A stretch of DNA of 64,000 bases from Rhodoferax sp. TS-BS-61-7. Lineage in GTDB: Bacteria > Pseudomonadota > Gammaproteobacteria > Burkholderiales > Burkholderiaceae_C. The first letter of the stretch is position 1, and every line of letters begins with the position of its first letter. This document shows, piece by piece, positions 55,355 to 64,000 of the stretch. The translations under genes were made by a program, and so were the position numbers. The stretch covers positions 434,001 to 498,000 of the forward strand of contig NZ_PTQY01000001.1 of the NCBI RefSeq assembly GCF_002943465.1, given 5' to 3'. Below the pieces are notes generated by a model. It searched no databases. It was given only the letters and a program-made list of their open reading frames with translations, and was not told the origin of the DNA.

Positions 55355-57651
55355 TAGAAAGTTGTTCCGATTTGGAATTGAAGACTTTGGATTTTATCGC
55401 CTTCAAATTTGGTGATAGGACGGGCGAAGGCCAAACGCAGAGGCCCGACTGGAGAAATCCAGCTAATACCGACGCCAAACGAGGAACGCATATCGCCCAA
55501 CTGAATGGACTCATCAGCGCCATAAATACCGCCTGCATCGACGAAACCGTAAACGCGCAGGGTGCGGTCGTTGCCGCCGCCTGGCAAAGGCGCCAACAAT
55601 TCACCGTTGAAGGTAATCCGCTTGGTGCCACCAGTTGCAGTCAAAGAGCCAGCGCGTTGCGCTGCGGTGGTCAAGCTACCCTGCTCAAACCCGCGCACCG
55701 ACCCCAAACCGCCTGCGTAGTAATTTTTGAACACCGGATAGGTGGTGTTGCCAGTTGCAGCGCCCATGGCAATTTCCGAGTTGAAAGCAGCCGTCACCTT
55801 GCGGGAAATGGGAAAAAACTGCTGGTACTGGGCAGTACCACGTGCATAACGCAGATCACCGCCCACACTCCACTCCGCACTGGTGCGTAAAACCTTGCCG
55901 GTGCTGGGTACCAAGGCACTATCACGCGTATCCCGCGACCAACCCAGCGTCAAAGGAAGCGCCGTGCTGCTGTAACCAAACTCGTTGGCATAGTCTTGGT
56001 ACACGGTAGGCAGGAGTGTCCCTGGAATGATGCGGGTGCGGTCGGCGCCTACACCGAGGTAGATGGTGTCCGAATCGGTAAACGGAATACCAAACCGCAC
56101 AGCGGCGCCGGTAGTTTCGATGGCATAGGTGTCAACGTCGTCATAAGGACGGGACGTGCGCTGGTACACATCAATAGAGCGTGAAACGCCGTCTTCCGTG
56201 AAGTAAGGATTGGTCGTGCTGAACACCACCGTACGGTTGGTTTTGCTGGTGTTCACTTCCACTCCGAGAGAGTTGCCAGAACCAAAGGCGTTTTCCTGCT
56301 TGAAGCCGAAAGACAAACCTAGACCATCCGAACTCGAAATGCCAGCACCCAAGCTGATGCTGCCCGTGGGTTTCTCCGCAACGTTCACCGTCAAGTCCAC
56401 CTGATCCGGCGCACCAGACACCTCCTGGGTTTCGATGCCAACTTCGGTGAAATAGCCCAGCCGGTCCACCCGGTTGCGGGACTGGCGGATCTTCTCACCG
56501 TCGTACCACGCGGCCTCCAACTGACGGAACTCCCGGCGAATCACTTCGTCACGGGTTCTGTCGTTACCTGCCACATTGATGCGGCGCACATACACACGGC
56601 GCGATGGCTCCGCCACCAGAGTAAGCGCCACGCGGTTGGTGCTGCGGTCAATGTCAGTGCGTGCCTCGGTTCTGGCAAACGCATAGCCGAAGTTAGCGAA
56701 GTAATCGTTGAACGCCTTGGTCGTTTGTGTCACCTCACTGGCGTTATAGGCCTCTCCAGCCTTGATGGTAATTAGGGACTGGAACTCTTCATCTTTGGCC
56801 AAGTAGTTGCCGGCCAGCTTGATACCGGACACAACAAAACGTTCACCCTCAGTCACATTGATGGTGATGTCAATATCTTGTTTGTTCGGCGAGATAGCAA
56901 CCTGGGTCGAATCAACTTTGAACTCAAGGTAACCACGCGACAGGTAGTACGAGCGCAAGGACTCGATATCGGCATTGAGTTTGGTGCGGGAGTAACGGTT
57001 GGACTTGGTGTACCAGCTCAGCCAATTGCCGGTATCGGAGTCAAACAAGTCCCGCAGAGTGCTTTGGGAAAAGGCCTTGGCCCCCGCAATCTTTATGTCA
57101 TTGATCTTGGCGGTATCACCCTCAACAACCGCAAAGCTCAGGTTGACACGGTTGCGCTCAATCGGTGTGACTGTGGTAACCACCTCGGTCGCGTACATAC
57201 TCTTGTTGATGTACTGACGCTTCAGTTCTTGCTCGGCACGATCCACGAGCGCCTTGTCAAAAGGACGCCCTTCTGTCAAACCGGTCTCACGCAGTGCTTT
57301 TTTGAGCACGTCCTTGTCAAACTCCCGGGTACCTGTGAAATCCACATCTGCGACCGTAGGGCGCTCTTCCACAATGACCACCAACACCCCATTGTTGGCC
57401 TCAATCCGAACATCCTTGAACAAGCCCAAGCCAAACAGGGCGCGAATGGAGGCTGCCGCCTTGTCATCGGTATAGGTATCGCCCACACGCACAGGCAGTG
57501 ATGCAAAAATGGTTCCGGCTTCGACCCGCTGCAATCCTTCCACCCGGATATCTCGTACCGAGAATGGCTCCAGTGCCATGGCTGCCTGGGCAAGCACACC
57601 AAGTGCCAAGGAACATGCCACAGCACGCAAAGAAGATCGTTTGAAATACAT
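55354..57651 (-). CDS. bamA: Outer-membrane protein assembly factor BamA
   Basis: 765 residues from ATG 57651. Signal peptide (cut near AAMA), five POTRA domains (residues about 25-425) and a C-terminal 16-strand barrel, with the lid-lock motif GLGSVRGFEQG and a terminal Phe. It folds outer-membrane proteins. It lies between rseP and skp as in most Proteobacteria. Confidence 0.98.
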   Translation of the reverse strand: MYFKRSSLRAVACSLALGVLAQAAMALEPFSVRDIRVEGLQRVEAGTIFASLPVRVGDTYTDDKAAASIRALFGLGLFKDVRIEANNGVLVVIVEERPTVADVDFTGTREFDKDVLKKALRETGLTEGRPFDKALVDRAEQELKRQYINKSMYATEVVTTVTPIERNRVNLSFAVVEGDTAKINDIKIAGAKAFSQSTLRDLFDSDTGNWLSWYTKSNRYSRTKLNADIESLRSYYLSRGYLEFKVDSTQVAISPNKQDIDITINVTEGERFVVSGIKLAGNYLAKDEEFQSLITIKAGEAYNASEVTQTTKAFNDYFANFGYAFARTEARTDIDRSTNRVALTLVAEPSRRVYVRRINVAGNDRTRDEVIRREFRQLEAAWYDGEKIRQSRNRVDRLGYFTEVGIETQEVSGAPDQVDLTVNVAEKPTGSISLGAGISSSDGLGLSFGFKQENAFGSGNSLGVEVNTSKTNRTVVFSTTNPYFTEDGVSRSIDVYQRTSRPYDDVDTYAIETTGAAVRFGIPFTDSDTIYLGVGADRTRIIPGTLLPTVYQDYANEFGYSSTALPLTLGWSRDTRDSALVPSTGKVLRTSAEWSVGGDLRYARGTAQYQQFFPISRKVTAAFNSEIAMGAATGNTTYPVFKNYYAGGLGSVRGFEQGSLTTAAQRAGSLTATGGTKRITFNGELLAPLPGGGNDRTLRVYGFVDAGGIYGADESIQLGDMRSSFGVGISWISPVGPLRLAFARPITKFEGDKIQSLQFQIGTTF

Positions 57652-57698
57652 AGTTGCCAGTTCTAATAGTGTGGACTGCACGGCCTGGTGGCTCGCGC

Positions 57699-59075
57699 TC
57701 AACTCAACAGTTGTGCCACATCGTTGAATACCGCAATCGACATCATTGCCAAGAGCACACCCAAGCCAGCACGTTGCAGGTAACCCATCCAGGCGTCTGA
57801 CACCGGGCGCCCTGTCAACGACTCCCAAAGATAATACATCAGGTGCCCTCCATCGAGCACGGGGATAGGCAGCAAATTGAGCACCCCCAGGCTGATGCTG
57901 ATCAAGGCCAAAAACACCAGGTACTGGGACCACCCCACTGCAGCCGACTTGCCTGCGTAATCAGCAATCGTCAGCGGGCCACTCAGGTTCTTGAGGGACG
58001 CCTCGCCCAACACCATCTTGCCCATCATCTTTAGCGTCAACAACGACACCTCCCAGGTACGTGCCAAAGAGCGCGTGAACCCTTCCCACACACCGTAGCG
58101 CACAACCACCGTAGCGGGTTTGGCCCCTACCATGGCGTTCACACGTCCAATGGCCACCCCTTCCACCAACTCCCGGCGTGGTGTGACGGGCAGCAACAGC
58201 TGCCGCCCCCCGCGATCCAGCTGCCAACGCTGGGCAGCCATTGGCTCTTGCTCACCTGCAGTACGAATCAACTCGCGCAGCTGCGCTGCATCGGCCATCA
58301 CCACACCATCCACAGAGATGACCAGATCGCCCGCTTGCAAGCCTGCCTCCGCCGCCGCACCATCAGGCATCACTTCACCAATCTGTGGCGCAGACAAAGG
58401 GCCTTGCCATCCAATGGCCCTGAATAAACTCGCATCAGCAAAACGGGTATCCAGCGTCTCCAGTTTCAGGGTTTTACGCAGCACCGTGTCTACCGCAGTC
58501 TGCGTCGGGCCAGGCTCACGGTGCTCGACAATCAAGCTGTTTTTTGCCAATGCCGCCTGCGTCAACCACCAGCGAAAATCCTCAAACGAACGCACGGGCT
58601 CCAGCGCACCTGCATCGGTCCCCGCAGCCAATACACGCTCGCCGCCCGTAAATCCGGCTTGGGCCGCAACGGAACCCGCCAAAGGCCGAGACAGCACCGC
58701 GTCCAGTTGGGTTGACCCCGACCAATACACAACACAGTAAAGCAAGATTGCCAAAACCAAGTTCGCAATAGGACCCGCTGCCACGATGGCCGACCGCGTT
58801 CTCAGGCTCTGGGTGTTAAAAGCACGGTGTGATTCGGCAGGATCCACGGGGCCTTCCCGCCCATCCAGCATTTTTACGTACCCGCCAAGCGGCAAGGCGC
58901 ACAGAACAAACTCCGTTCCCGTGCGCGCCGAGGTCTTGCCCCACAGCCTGGGACCAAAACCAATCGAGAAACGCAACACTTTGACGCCAGAGGCCACGGC
59001 CATGCGGTAGTGCCCCCACTCATGCACCGTAATCAGAATCGCGATGGCAAAAATGAAGGCGGCAATGGTCAGCAT
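57699..59075 (-). CDS. rseP: Site-2 intramembrane metalloprotease RseP
   Basis: 458 residues. The first helix has the zinc motif HEWGH, the third zinc ligand is in NLLPIPVLDGGHL near the C-terminus, and two PDZ-like segments lie between (one with GLQAGDLVISVDG). It cuts anti-sigma factor RseA in the sigma-E envelope stress response. Confidence 0.96.
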   Translation of the reverse strand: MLTIAAFIFAIAILITVHEWGHYRMAVASGVKVLRFSIGFGPRLWGKTSARTGTEFVLCALPLGGYVKMLDGREGPVDPAESHRAFNTQSLRTRSAIVAAGPIANLVLAILLYCVVYWSGSTQLDAVLSRPLAGSVAAQAGFTGGERVLAAGTDAGALEPVRSFEDFRWWLTQAALAKNSLIVEHREPGPTQTAVDTVLRKTLKLETLDTRFADASLFRAIGWQGPLSAPQIGEVMPDGAAAEAGLQAGDLVISVDGVVMADAAQLRELIRTAGEQEPMAAQRWQLDRGGRQLLLPVTPRRELVEGVAIGRVNAMVGAKPATVVVRYGVWEGFTRSLARTWEVSLLTLKMMGKMVLGEASLKNLSGPLTIADYAGKSAAVGWSQYLVFLALISISLGVLNLLPIPVLDGGHLMYYLWESLTGRPVSDAWMGYLQRAGLGVLLAMMSIAVFNDVAQLLS

Positions 59076-59093
59076 GGCGGCAATCCTTGGGGT

Positions 59094-60293
59094 TCAGTGC
59101 GCCAGTCTGCGCACCACTTGTTCAGCAATGCGTCTGGCAGAGCCATCAATTTCCAGAAGGTCCTCAATCGAAACAGGGAGTCCAAACTGGGTTGCAGCCA
59201 TCGTTTCCAAGTTCACTTGGTGGATGTGGTCAAAACGGATCTGGCGATTCAAAAAAGCTGCGACAGCAATTTCGTTGGCGGCGTTGAGTACTGCCGTAGT
59301 TCCCTGGGGTCCTGCCATCGCATCCCATGCCAGTTGCAAACCGGGAAAACGCTCCTGGTGCCCGTGCGAATGAATGGCCTCAAAACTCAAGCCAGCCAGT
59401 TGGGAAAAATCGATGGCGGCGGAGCCAGAAACCACACGTTGTGGCCAAGACAACCCATAAGCGATGGGGCCACGCATATCGGGTGTGCCAAGCTGCGCCA
59501 CCACCGAGTGATCAACAAACTGCACCATGGAGTGAATGACACTCTGCGGGTGAATCACCACTTCGATACGTTCCGGTGGCACACCAAACAGGTACCGTGC
59601 CTCGATCACTTCGAGTGCCTTGTTCATCATGGTGGCAGAGTCCACCGAGATTTTCCGCCCCATCACCCAATTGGGGTGGGCGCAGGCCTCTTCCGGAGAG
59701 ACATCACACAAGGTCGAGGGCGCTCGGGTACGGAAGGGTCCACCAGACGCAGTCAAGATGATTTTGTCCACCGTGGAGGCCCACAGTGAGCGACTCTCGG
59801 GCAAGGATTGAAAAATCGCCGAATGCTCACTGTCGATGGGCAACAGGGTGGCACCACCGGATTGCACCGCATCCATAAACAACTGCCCGCCTACGACCAG
59901 TGCCTCCTTGTTGGCCAGGAGCAGGCGCTTGCCCGCCCTGGCTGCTGCCATGCAGGATGGCAAGCCGGCCGCGCCCACAATGGCCGCCATCACCGTGTCG
60001 GCCTCTGGGTGTGCAGCCACTGTTTCAAGTGCGGCAGCGCCACTGAGCACACGGGTAGATACATCGACTGCCTGCAAACGGGTTTGTAATTCCAGCGCAT
60101 GCTGCTCGCTCACCATCACGGCAAACTGCGGACGGTGGTTCACACACTGCGCCAGCATCACCTCTACATTTGTGGAGGCCGTTAGTGCGAACACCTTGAA
60201 CTGGGCAGGATGCCGCGCGATCACATCTAGCGTATTCACGCCAATGGAACCGGTCGAGCCCAACACAACCACGTGACGTAACAAGGCACTCAT
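59094..60293 (-). CDS. dxr: 1-deoxy-D-xylulose 5-phosphate reductoisomerase
   Basis: 399 residues from ATG 60293. NADPH-binding motif VVVLGSTGSIGVNTLDV, LLANKEALVVGG, metal site LPIDSEHSAIFQ and substrate loop TASGGPFR. Second step of the MEP isoprenoid pathway. It overlaps the cdsA stop by 4 nt. Confidence 0.98.
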   Translation of the reverse strand: MSALLRHVVVLGSTGSIGVNTLDVIARHPAQFKVFALTASTNVEVMLAQCVNHRPQFAVMVSEQHALELQTRLQAVDVSTRVLSGAAALETVAAHPEADTVMAAIVGAAGLPSCMAAARAGKRLLLANKEALVVGGQLFMDAVQSGGATLLPIDSEHSAIFQSLPESRSLWASTVDKIILTASGGPFRTRAPSTLCDVSPEEACAHPNWVMGRKISVDSATMMNKALEVIEARYLFGVPPERIEVVIHPQSVIHSMVQFVDHSVVAQLGTPDMRGPIAYGLSWPQRVVSGSAAIDFSQLAGLSFEAIHSHGHQERFPGLQLAWDAMAGPQGTTAVLNAANEIAVAAFLNRQIRFDHIHQVNLETMAATQFGLPVSIEDLLEIDGSARRIAEQVVRRLAH

Positions 60294-61135
60294 AGCAACT
60301 GCAACATCATGGCCATGGGGAGCACAGGCAACAGCGCATCCAGACGGTCCAACACGCCGCCATGGCCGGGCAGAAGGTTGCTGCTGTCTTTGACGCCAGC
60401 GCTGCGCTTGATCAGGGACTCCACCAAGTCCCCGACCACACTCCAGGCTGTCAACCATATGATGGCAATGGTCATGACCACCCCACCATGCTGCCATAAC
60501 TTGCCGTAAATGCTGACGCTGTCTAGCTCGACCCGCTGCTCCACCTGCATCCAGAACAACGCACACAGTGCCACACCCAGCAAACCACCCAAAACACCTT
60601 CCCAGGTTTTGCCTGGGCTGATGGACGGCGCCAATTTGCGCGTGAACAGTTTTCCACCCAGCAGGCGACCTAAAAAATACGCACCGATGTCGGCCACCCA
60701 CACCAGAACCATCACCGAGAAAAGGAAGTTGATGCCAATCACCCGGGCCTGGGTGACAGCAAACCAGGCAGCACACAGACAGGCCACCCCAACCAACCAA
60801 CGCACCGCTTTAGGCACCAGGGCCCAACCCGCGGCACCACGGGCCAACAACCAGCTCCCGCCCAAAATCCAGACGGCAGTGACTGTGAGCCATAAAGCCC
60901 CGGCACGCACAGGCCCCTGCGTGTAATACAGGGACGCCGCACACAACACGCCGCAGACGGCGCCTGTGGCCAAGGCCCCTTGTGAGCCCAACTGATTCAA
61001 TCGCGCCCACTCCCAGCCACCCGCGGCAATCAGCAGTGTTGCCACTGCAGCAAACGCCACTGGCTGAGGGTAAAAAACAGCGGGGAGCAGCACTGCCAAA
61101 AGCAGCACCGCGGTAATGACTCGTTGCCGCAACAT
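60290..61135 (-). CDS. cdsA: Phosphatidate cytidylyltransferase
   Basis: 281 residues with about eight membrane helices and the CDP-alcohol signature near the end (SVVGDLVESLIKRSAGVKDSSNLLPGHGG). It makes CDP-diacylglycerol, the precursor of all phospholipids. This is the branch that the olsB-plcP-agt genes would bypass under phosphate stress. Confidence 0.97.
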   Translation of the reverse strand: MLRQRVITAVLLLAVLLPAVFYPQPVAFAAVATLLIAAGGWEWARLNQLGSQGALATGAVCGVLCAASLYYTQGPVRAGALWLTVTAVWILGGSWLLARGAAGWALVPKAVRWLVGVACLCAAWFAVTQARVIGINFLFSVMVLVWVADIGAYFLGRLLGGKLFTRKLAPSISPGKTWEGVLGGLLGVALCALFWMQVEQRVELDSVSIYGKLWQHGGVVMTIAIIWLTAWSVVGDLVESLIKRSAGVKDSSNLLPGHGGVLDRLDALLPVLPMAMMLQLL

Positions 61136-61146
61136 GGGCAGTCCTT

Positions 61147-61872
61147 TTAAACGGGGGAAACGCTAGCGTGCGTCACTTGCGCAGAGGTTTTACCAAACCT
61201 GCGCTCACGCGCATGGTATTCGGCAATCGCCTGGTCCAGTGCCTGTTCATCAAAGTCCGGCCAAAAAGCGGGGCTGAAATACAGTTCGGTGTACGCAGAC
61301 TGCCACAGCAGAAAGTTGCTCAGACGGAACTCCCCGCCCGTGCGAATCAACAGATCGGGATCCGGCCCAGCACCCAGTGCCATCGCCTGGGACAGGGAGG
61401 TTTCGGTGATCGGCTCGCCACGCGCAGCCAATTGGGCAGCCGCCTGGGCAATCTCCCATCGACCACCGTAGTTGAAACACACATTCAGTGTCAGCACGTC
61501 ATTGTCGGCAGTATCCAGCTCCGCACGTGACAAGCCCACGCGCACGCGCTCTGACAAGCCAGACCGATCGCCCACAAAGCGCAGGCGCACACCGTCTTGT
61601 TTCAGTTGAGAAACTTCGCGAGCCAACGCCCCCGCAAGCAAGTCCATCAGACCCGAGACTTCCTCCTGGGGACGATTCCAGTTTTCTGACGAGAATGCAA
61701 ACACCGTCAGGACAGCGATGTGTCGCTGGGCGCAGGCACGCACGATCCGCTTGAGGGTGTCAACGCCTTGTTTATGCCCTGCAAGGCGCGGCAAAAATCG
61801 TTTGGATGCCCAGCGCCCATTGCCATCCATCACGATGGCCAGATGGTGTGGCCCGGCATCGGGGTGTGCCAT
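61147..61872 (-). CDS. uppS: Undecaprenyl diphosphate synthase
   Basis: 241 residues from ATG 61872; a TTG overlapping the frr stop would add six residues. Motifs are HLAIVMDGNGRWAS (catalytic Asp), FAFSSENWNRP and LLIRTGGEFRLSNFLLWQ. It makes the lipid carrier for peptidoglycan and O-antigen. Confidence 0.96.
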   Translation of the reverse strand: MAHPDAGPHHLAIVMDGNGRWASKRFLPRLAGHKQGVDTLKRIVRACAQRHIAVLTVFAFSSENWNRPQEEVSGLMDLLAGALAREVSQLKQDGVRLRFVGDRSGLSERVRVGLSRAELDTADNDVLTLNVCFNYGGRWEIAQAAAQLAARGEPITETSLSQAMALGAGPDPDLLIRTGGEFRLSNFLLWQSAYTELYFSPAFWPDFDEQALDQAIAEYHARERRFGKTSAQVTHASVSPV

Positions 61873-61886
61873 AAAGCGACGGGCCG

Positions 61887-62447
61887 TCAAACAGCCATGA
61901 TGTCTTGCTCTTTGGACGCGACGAGCTTATCTACCTCGGCAATGTGCCGATCGGTGAGTTTTTGCACATCCGCTTCCGAGCGTTTTTGGTCGTCTTCCGA
62001 AGCCAGTTTGTCTTTCACAAGTTTTTTCACGGCCTCATTGGCATCGCGGCGCAAGTTGCGCACCGCAATTTTGGCCGCCTCGCCTTCGGAACGTACCACT
62101 TTGGTCAATTCGCGGCGACGCTCTTCGGTCATCGCGGGCATAGGCACGCGAATCAGATCACCCATGCTGGAAGGGTTCAAGCCCAGGTCGCTTTCACGAA
62201 TGGCTTTCTCGATCTTGGCGCCCATGCCTTTTTCCCAAGGCTGAACGCTGATCGTGCGTGCATCGATCAAGGACAGGTTCGCGACCTGGCTCAAGGGCAA
62301 CATCGAACCGTAATAGTCGACCTGCACCGTATCCAGCAGTGCAGGGTTGGCGCGCCCTGTGCGGACTTTGGTCAAGTTGTTCTTGAAAGCCGCGATGGAT
62401 TGGTCCATCTTGTTTTCAAGGTTGGTTTTGATATCGGCGAGTGACAT
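61887..62447 (-). CDS. frr: Ribosome recycling factor
   Basis: 186 residues. Family motifs include [23 protein letters not shown] and [16 protein letters not shown] [13 protein letters not shown]. It splits post-termination ribosomes with EF-G. It lies 42 bp after pyrH. Confidence 0.98.
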   Translation of the reverse strand: MSLADIKTNLENKMDQSIAAFKNNLTKVRTGRANPALLDTVQVDYYGSMLPLSQVANLSLIDARTISVQPWEKGMGAKIEKAIRESDLGLNPSSMGDLIRVPMPAMTEERRRELTKVVRSEGEAAKIAVRNLRRDANEAVKKLVKDKLASEDDQKRSEADVQKLTDRHIAEVDKLVASKEQDIMAV

Positions 62448-62489
62448 GGTGACTTCCTTGGGTACAGGCGAATGAGGCTTGTAGAGGTA

Positions 62490-63212
62490 TCAAACGTGAA
62501 CCAAAGTGCCTTCGTCCTCACCCATCACAACGCGCTTCAGTGCACCGTGTTTGAAAATAGAGAAGACCTTGATCGGCAGCTTTTGGTCGCGACATAACGC
62601 AAATGCAGCGGCGTCCATGATGCCTAGGTTCTGGGTCATGGCTGCATCAAAAGTAATTTTCGAATAACGCGTGGCAGCAGGGTCTTTCTTTGGGTCCGCA
62701 CTGTAGACGCCATCCACCTTGGTGGCTTTGAGCACGATCTCAGCACCGATTTCGGCACCACGCAGGGCCGCGGCCGTGTCCGTCGTGAAGAAAGGATTGC
62801 CAGTACCGGCAGCAAAAATCACGACCTTGCCTTCTTCCAGGTACTGCAAGGCCTTGGGACGCACATAGGGCTCCACGACCTGCTCAATGCCAATCGCGGA
62901 CATGACACGTGCAATAAGTCCCGCCTTGTTCATGGTGTCACCCAAGGCCAAGGCGTTCATCACCGTTGCCAGCATACCCATGTAATCGGCAGTGGCACGG
63001 TCCATACCGACAGAACCACCAGCGACACCCCTGAAGATATTTCCACCGCCAATCACCACCGCCACCTCGACGCCCAAACGGGTTACTTCGGCAATTTCGT
63101 CCACCATGCGAACGATGGTGTTGCGGTTAATACCGAACTGGTCATCGCCCATGAGTGCCTCGCCCGACAGCTTCAGCAAAATACGCTTGTAGGCAGGACG
63201 GTCTTGGCTCAT
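62490..63212 (-). CDS. pyrH: UMP kinase
   Basis: 240 residues from ATG 63212. The amino-acid kinase fold has [42 protein letters not shown] and VYSADPKK. It phosphorylates UMP. An in-frame start 38 codons upstream falls in the tsf-pyrH gap and is not conserved. Confidence 0.98.
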   Translation of the reverse strand: MSQDRPAYKRILLKLSGEALMGDDQFGINRNTIVRMVDEIAEVTRLGVEVAVVIGGGNIFRGVAGGSVGMDRATADYMGMLATVMNALALGDTMNKAGLIARVMSAIGIEQVVEPYVRPKALQYLEEGKVVIFAAGTGNPFFTTDTAAALRGAEIGAEIVLKATKVDGVYSADPKKDPAATRYSKITFDAAMTQNLGIMDAAAFALCRDQKLPIKVFSIFKHGALKRVVMGEDEGTLVHV

Positions 63213-63255
63213 GGGTGACTCCGAAAGGTAGGGGTGGTAATTGGCAAGGGCTGGA

Positions 63256-64000
63256 TCAAGCCGCTTGCTTGGCAGCGGCAACTTGTGCAGCCACTTCTGC
63301 CGCAAAGTCGTCCACTTTTTTCTCAATGCCTTCGCCCACTACGTACAAGGTGAAGCCCTTAACAGTGGTACCGACTGCCTTGAGCATTTGCTCCACGGTT
63401 TGTTTGTCGTTTTTGACGAAAGGCTGGTTGAACAAAGAAACTTCCTTGAGGAACTTCTGCACACCGCCTTCAATGCGCTTGGCGACGATTTCAGCGGACT
63501 GAACAGGCTTGCCAGCAGCAGTGGCCACCGCAGCGTCTTCGGCAGCCTTGGCAGCTGCCACAGAGCGCTCACGCTCCACCAACTCGGCGGGCACTTGGTC
63601 AGAAGACAAAGACACGGGCTTCATGGCCGCCACGTGCATCGCCACGTCCTTGGCGGCGACTTCTTCACCGTCAAACTCCACCACCACACCAATGCGGGTA
63701 CCGTGCAGGTAAGAAGCCAGCTTGGTCGAACCGTCGAAATGCTTGAAACGGCGGAAGGTCATGTTCTCGCCGATCTTGCCGATCAGGCCTTTGCGCACGT
63801 CTTCCAGCGTGGGGCCAAAACCGTCTTGCTCGTAGGCCAGCGCGCTCAAAGCCGCCACATCGGCGGGATTGTGCTTGGCGACCAACGACGCTGCGGCATT
63901 GGCCAAAGCCAAAAAGCTGTCATTTTTGGTCACGAAGTCAGTTTCGCAGTTCACTTCGATCAGCGCCCCAGCGGCACCTTCAATGCTGGTGGCAACCACG
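63256..64000 (-). CDS. tsf: Elongation factor Ts (5' end outside window)
   Basis: The visible 248 codons start inside the gene; the N-terminal UBA-like domain is beyond the window edge. The hallmark [13 protein letters not shown], followed by core repeats, dimerisation domain and the C-terminal module, identifies EF-Ts, the nucleotide-exchange factor for EF-Tu. rpsB is expected upstream. Confidence 0.97.
   Translation of the reverse strand, partial: VVATSIEGAAGALIEVNCETDFVTKNDSFLALANAAASLVAKHNPADVAALSALAYEQDGFGPTLEDVRKGLIGKIGENMTFRRFKHFDGSTKLASYLHGTRIGVVVEFDGEEVAAKDVAMHVAAMKPVSLSSDQVPAELVERERSVAAAKAAEDAAVATAAGKPVQSAEIVAKRIEGGVQKFLKEVSLFNQPFVKNDKQTVEQMLKAVGTTVKGFTLYVVGEGIEKKVDDFAAEVAAQVAAAKQAA

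Noticed and set aside
1..64000. CRISPR arrays, tRNA or rRNA genes, prophage or integrase genes
   Set aside because: I looked for direct-repeat/spacer patterns, tRNA arms and phage or transposase proteins and saw none; the repeats found are dispersed or inverted.

Overview
The window is high-GC chromosomal DNA from a betaproteobacterium. Gene content and order (tsf-pyrH-frr-uppS-cdsA-dxr-rseP-bamA-skp-lpxD-fabZ-lpxA-lpxB-rnhB, carA-leuE-carB-greA, addB-addA, type B L31 after rho) and the protein sequences fit order Burkholderiales. Family Comamonadaceae, near Rhodoferax or Polaromonas, is my best guess; it is inferred from sequence feel and was not tested. I saw no tRNA, rRNA, CRISPR array, prophage or insertion sequence. 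Coding density is high, with many ATGA or TGATG gene overlaps.

Layout. 1-1418: 3' part of a membrane 7TMR-DISM diguanylate cyclase. 1492-8809: an operon on the minus strand with AddB-like nuclease, AddA-like helicase-nuclease and a flavoprotein. 8856-12869: trxA, rho, rpmE2 and a large membrane protein. 12874-31324: a phosphate-starvation region described below. 31467-37517: an arsenic operon. 37577-42347: GNAT, glmM, folP and ftsH. 42469-49863: rlmE/yhbY divergent pair, DUF4149, greA, carB, leuE, carA. 50010-64000: the outer-membrane biogenesis and translation cluster, ending inside tsf.

The main find is the phosphate region. pstSCAB-phoU-phoB-phoR (minus strand) sits beside ppx, ppk and sixA (polyphosphate), and beside a three-gene operon read here as olsB-plcP-agt: ornithine-lipid synthesis, phospholipid headgroup removal and glycolipid synthesis. 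That is a full kit for replacing phospholipids when phosphate is short. I found five Pho-box-like sites (two TGTCA half-sites 11 bp apart). They lie before pstS, a fasciclin-like lipoprotein, an EAL-CBS-GGDEF protein, ppk and olsB. Four of the five have a -10-like hexamer exactly 10 bp downstream. This predicts that phosphate, polyphosphate, membrane lipids, surface adhesion and cyclic-di-GMP are wired to one PhoB switch within 18 kb.

The ars operon (arsR, thioredoxin-type arsC, aquaglyceroporin, glutaredoxin-type arsC, arsH, an uncharacterised ATP-grasp protein, arsA) has two unrelated arsenate reductases and an ArsA ATPase. It has no arsB or acr3 pump and no arsD in the window.

Two kinds of repeat stand out. 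One is a roughly 55-bp dispersed element with core AGCTGCTYGCGCA, present ten times, six of them inside conserved genes and one forming the arsA stop codon. The other is a 372-bp palindrome, symmetric over its whole length, between ppx and the EAL gene. A 22-bp inverted repeat is also translated as part of the aquaporin N-terminus.
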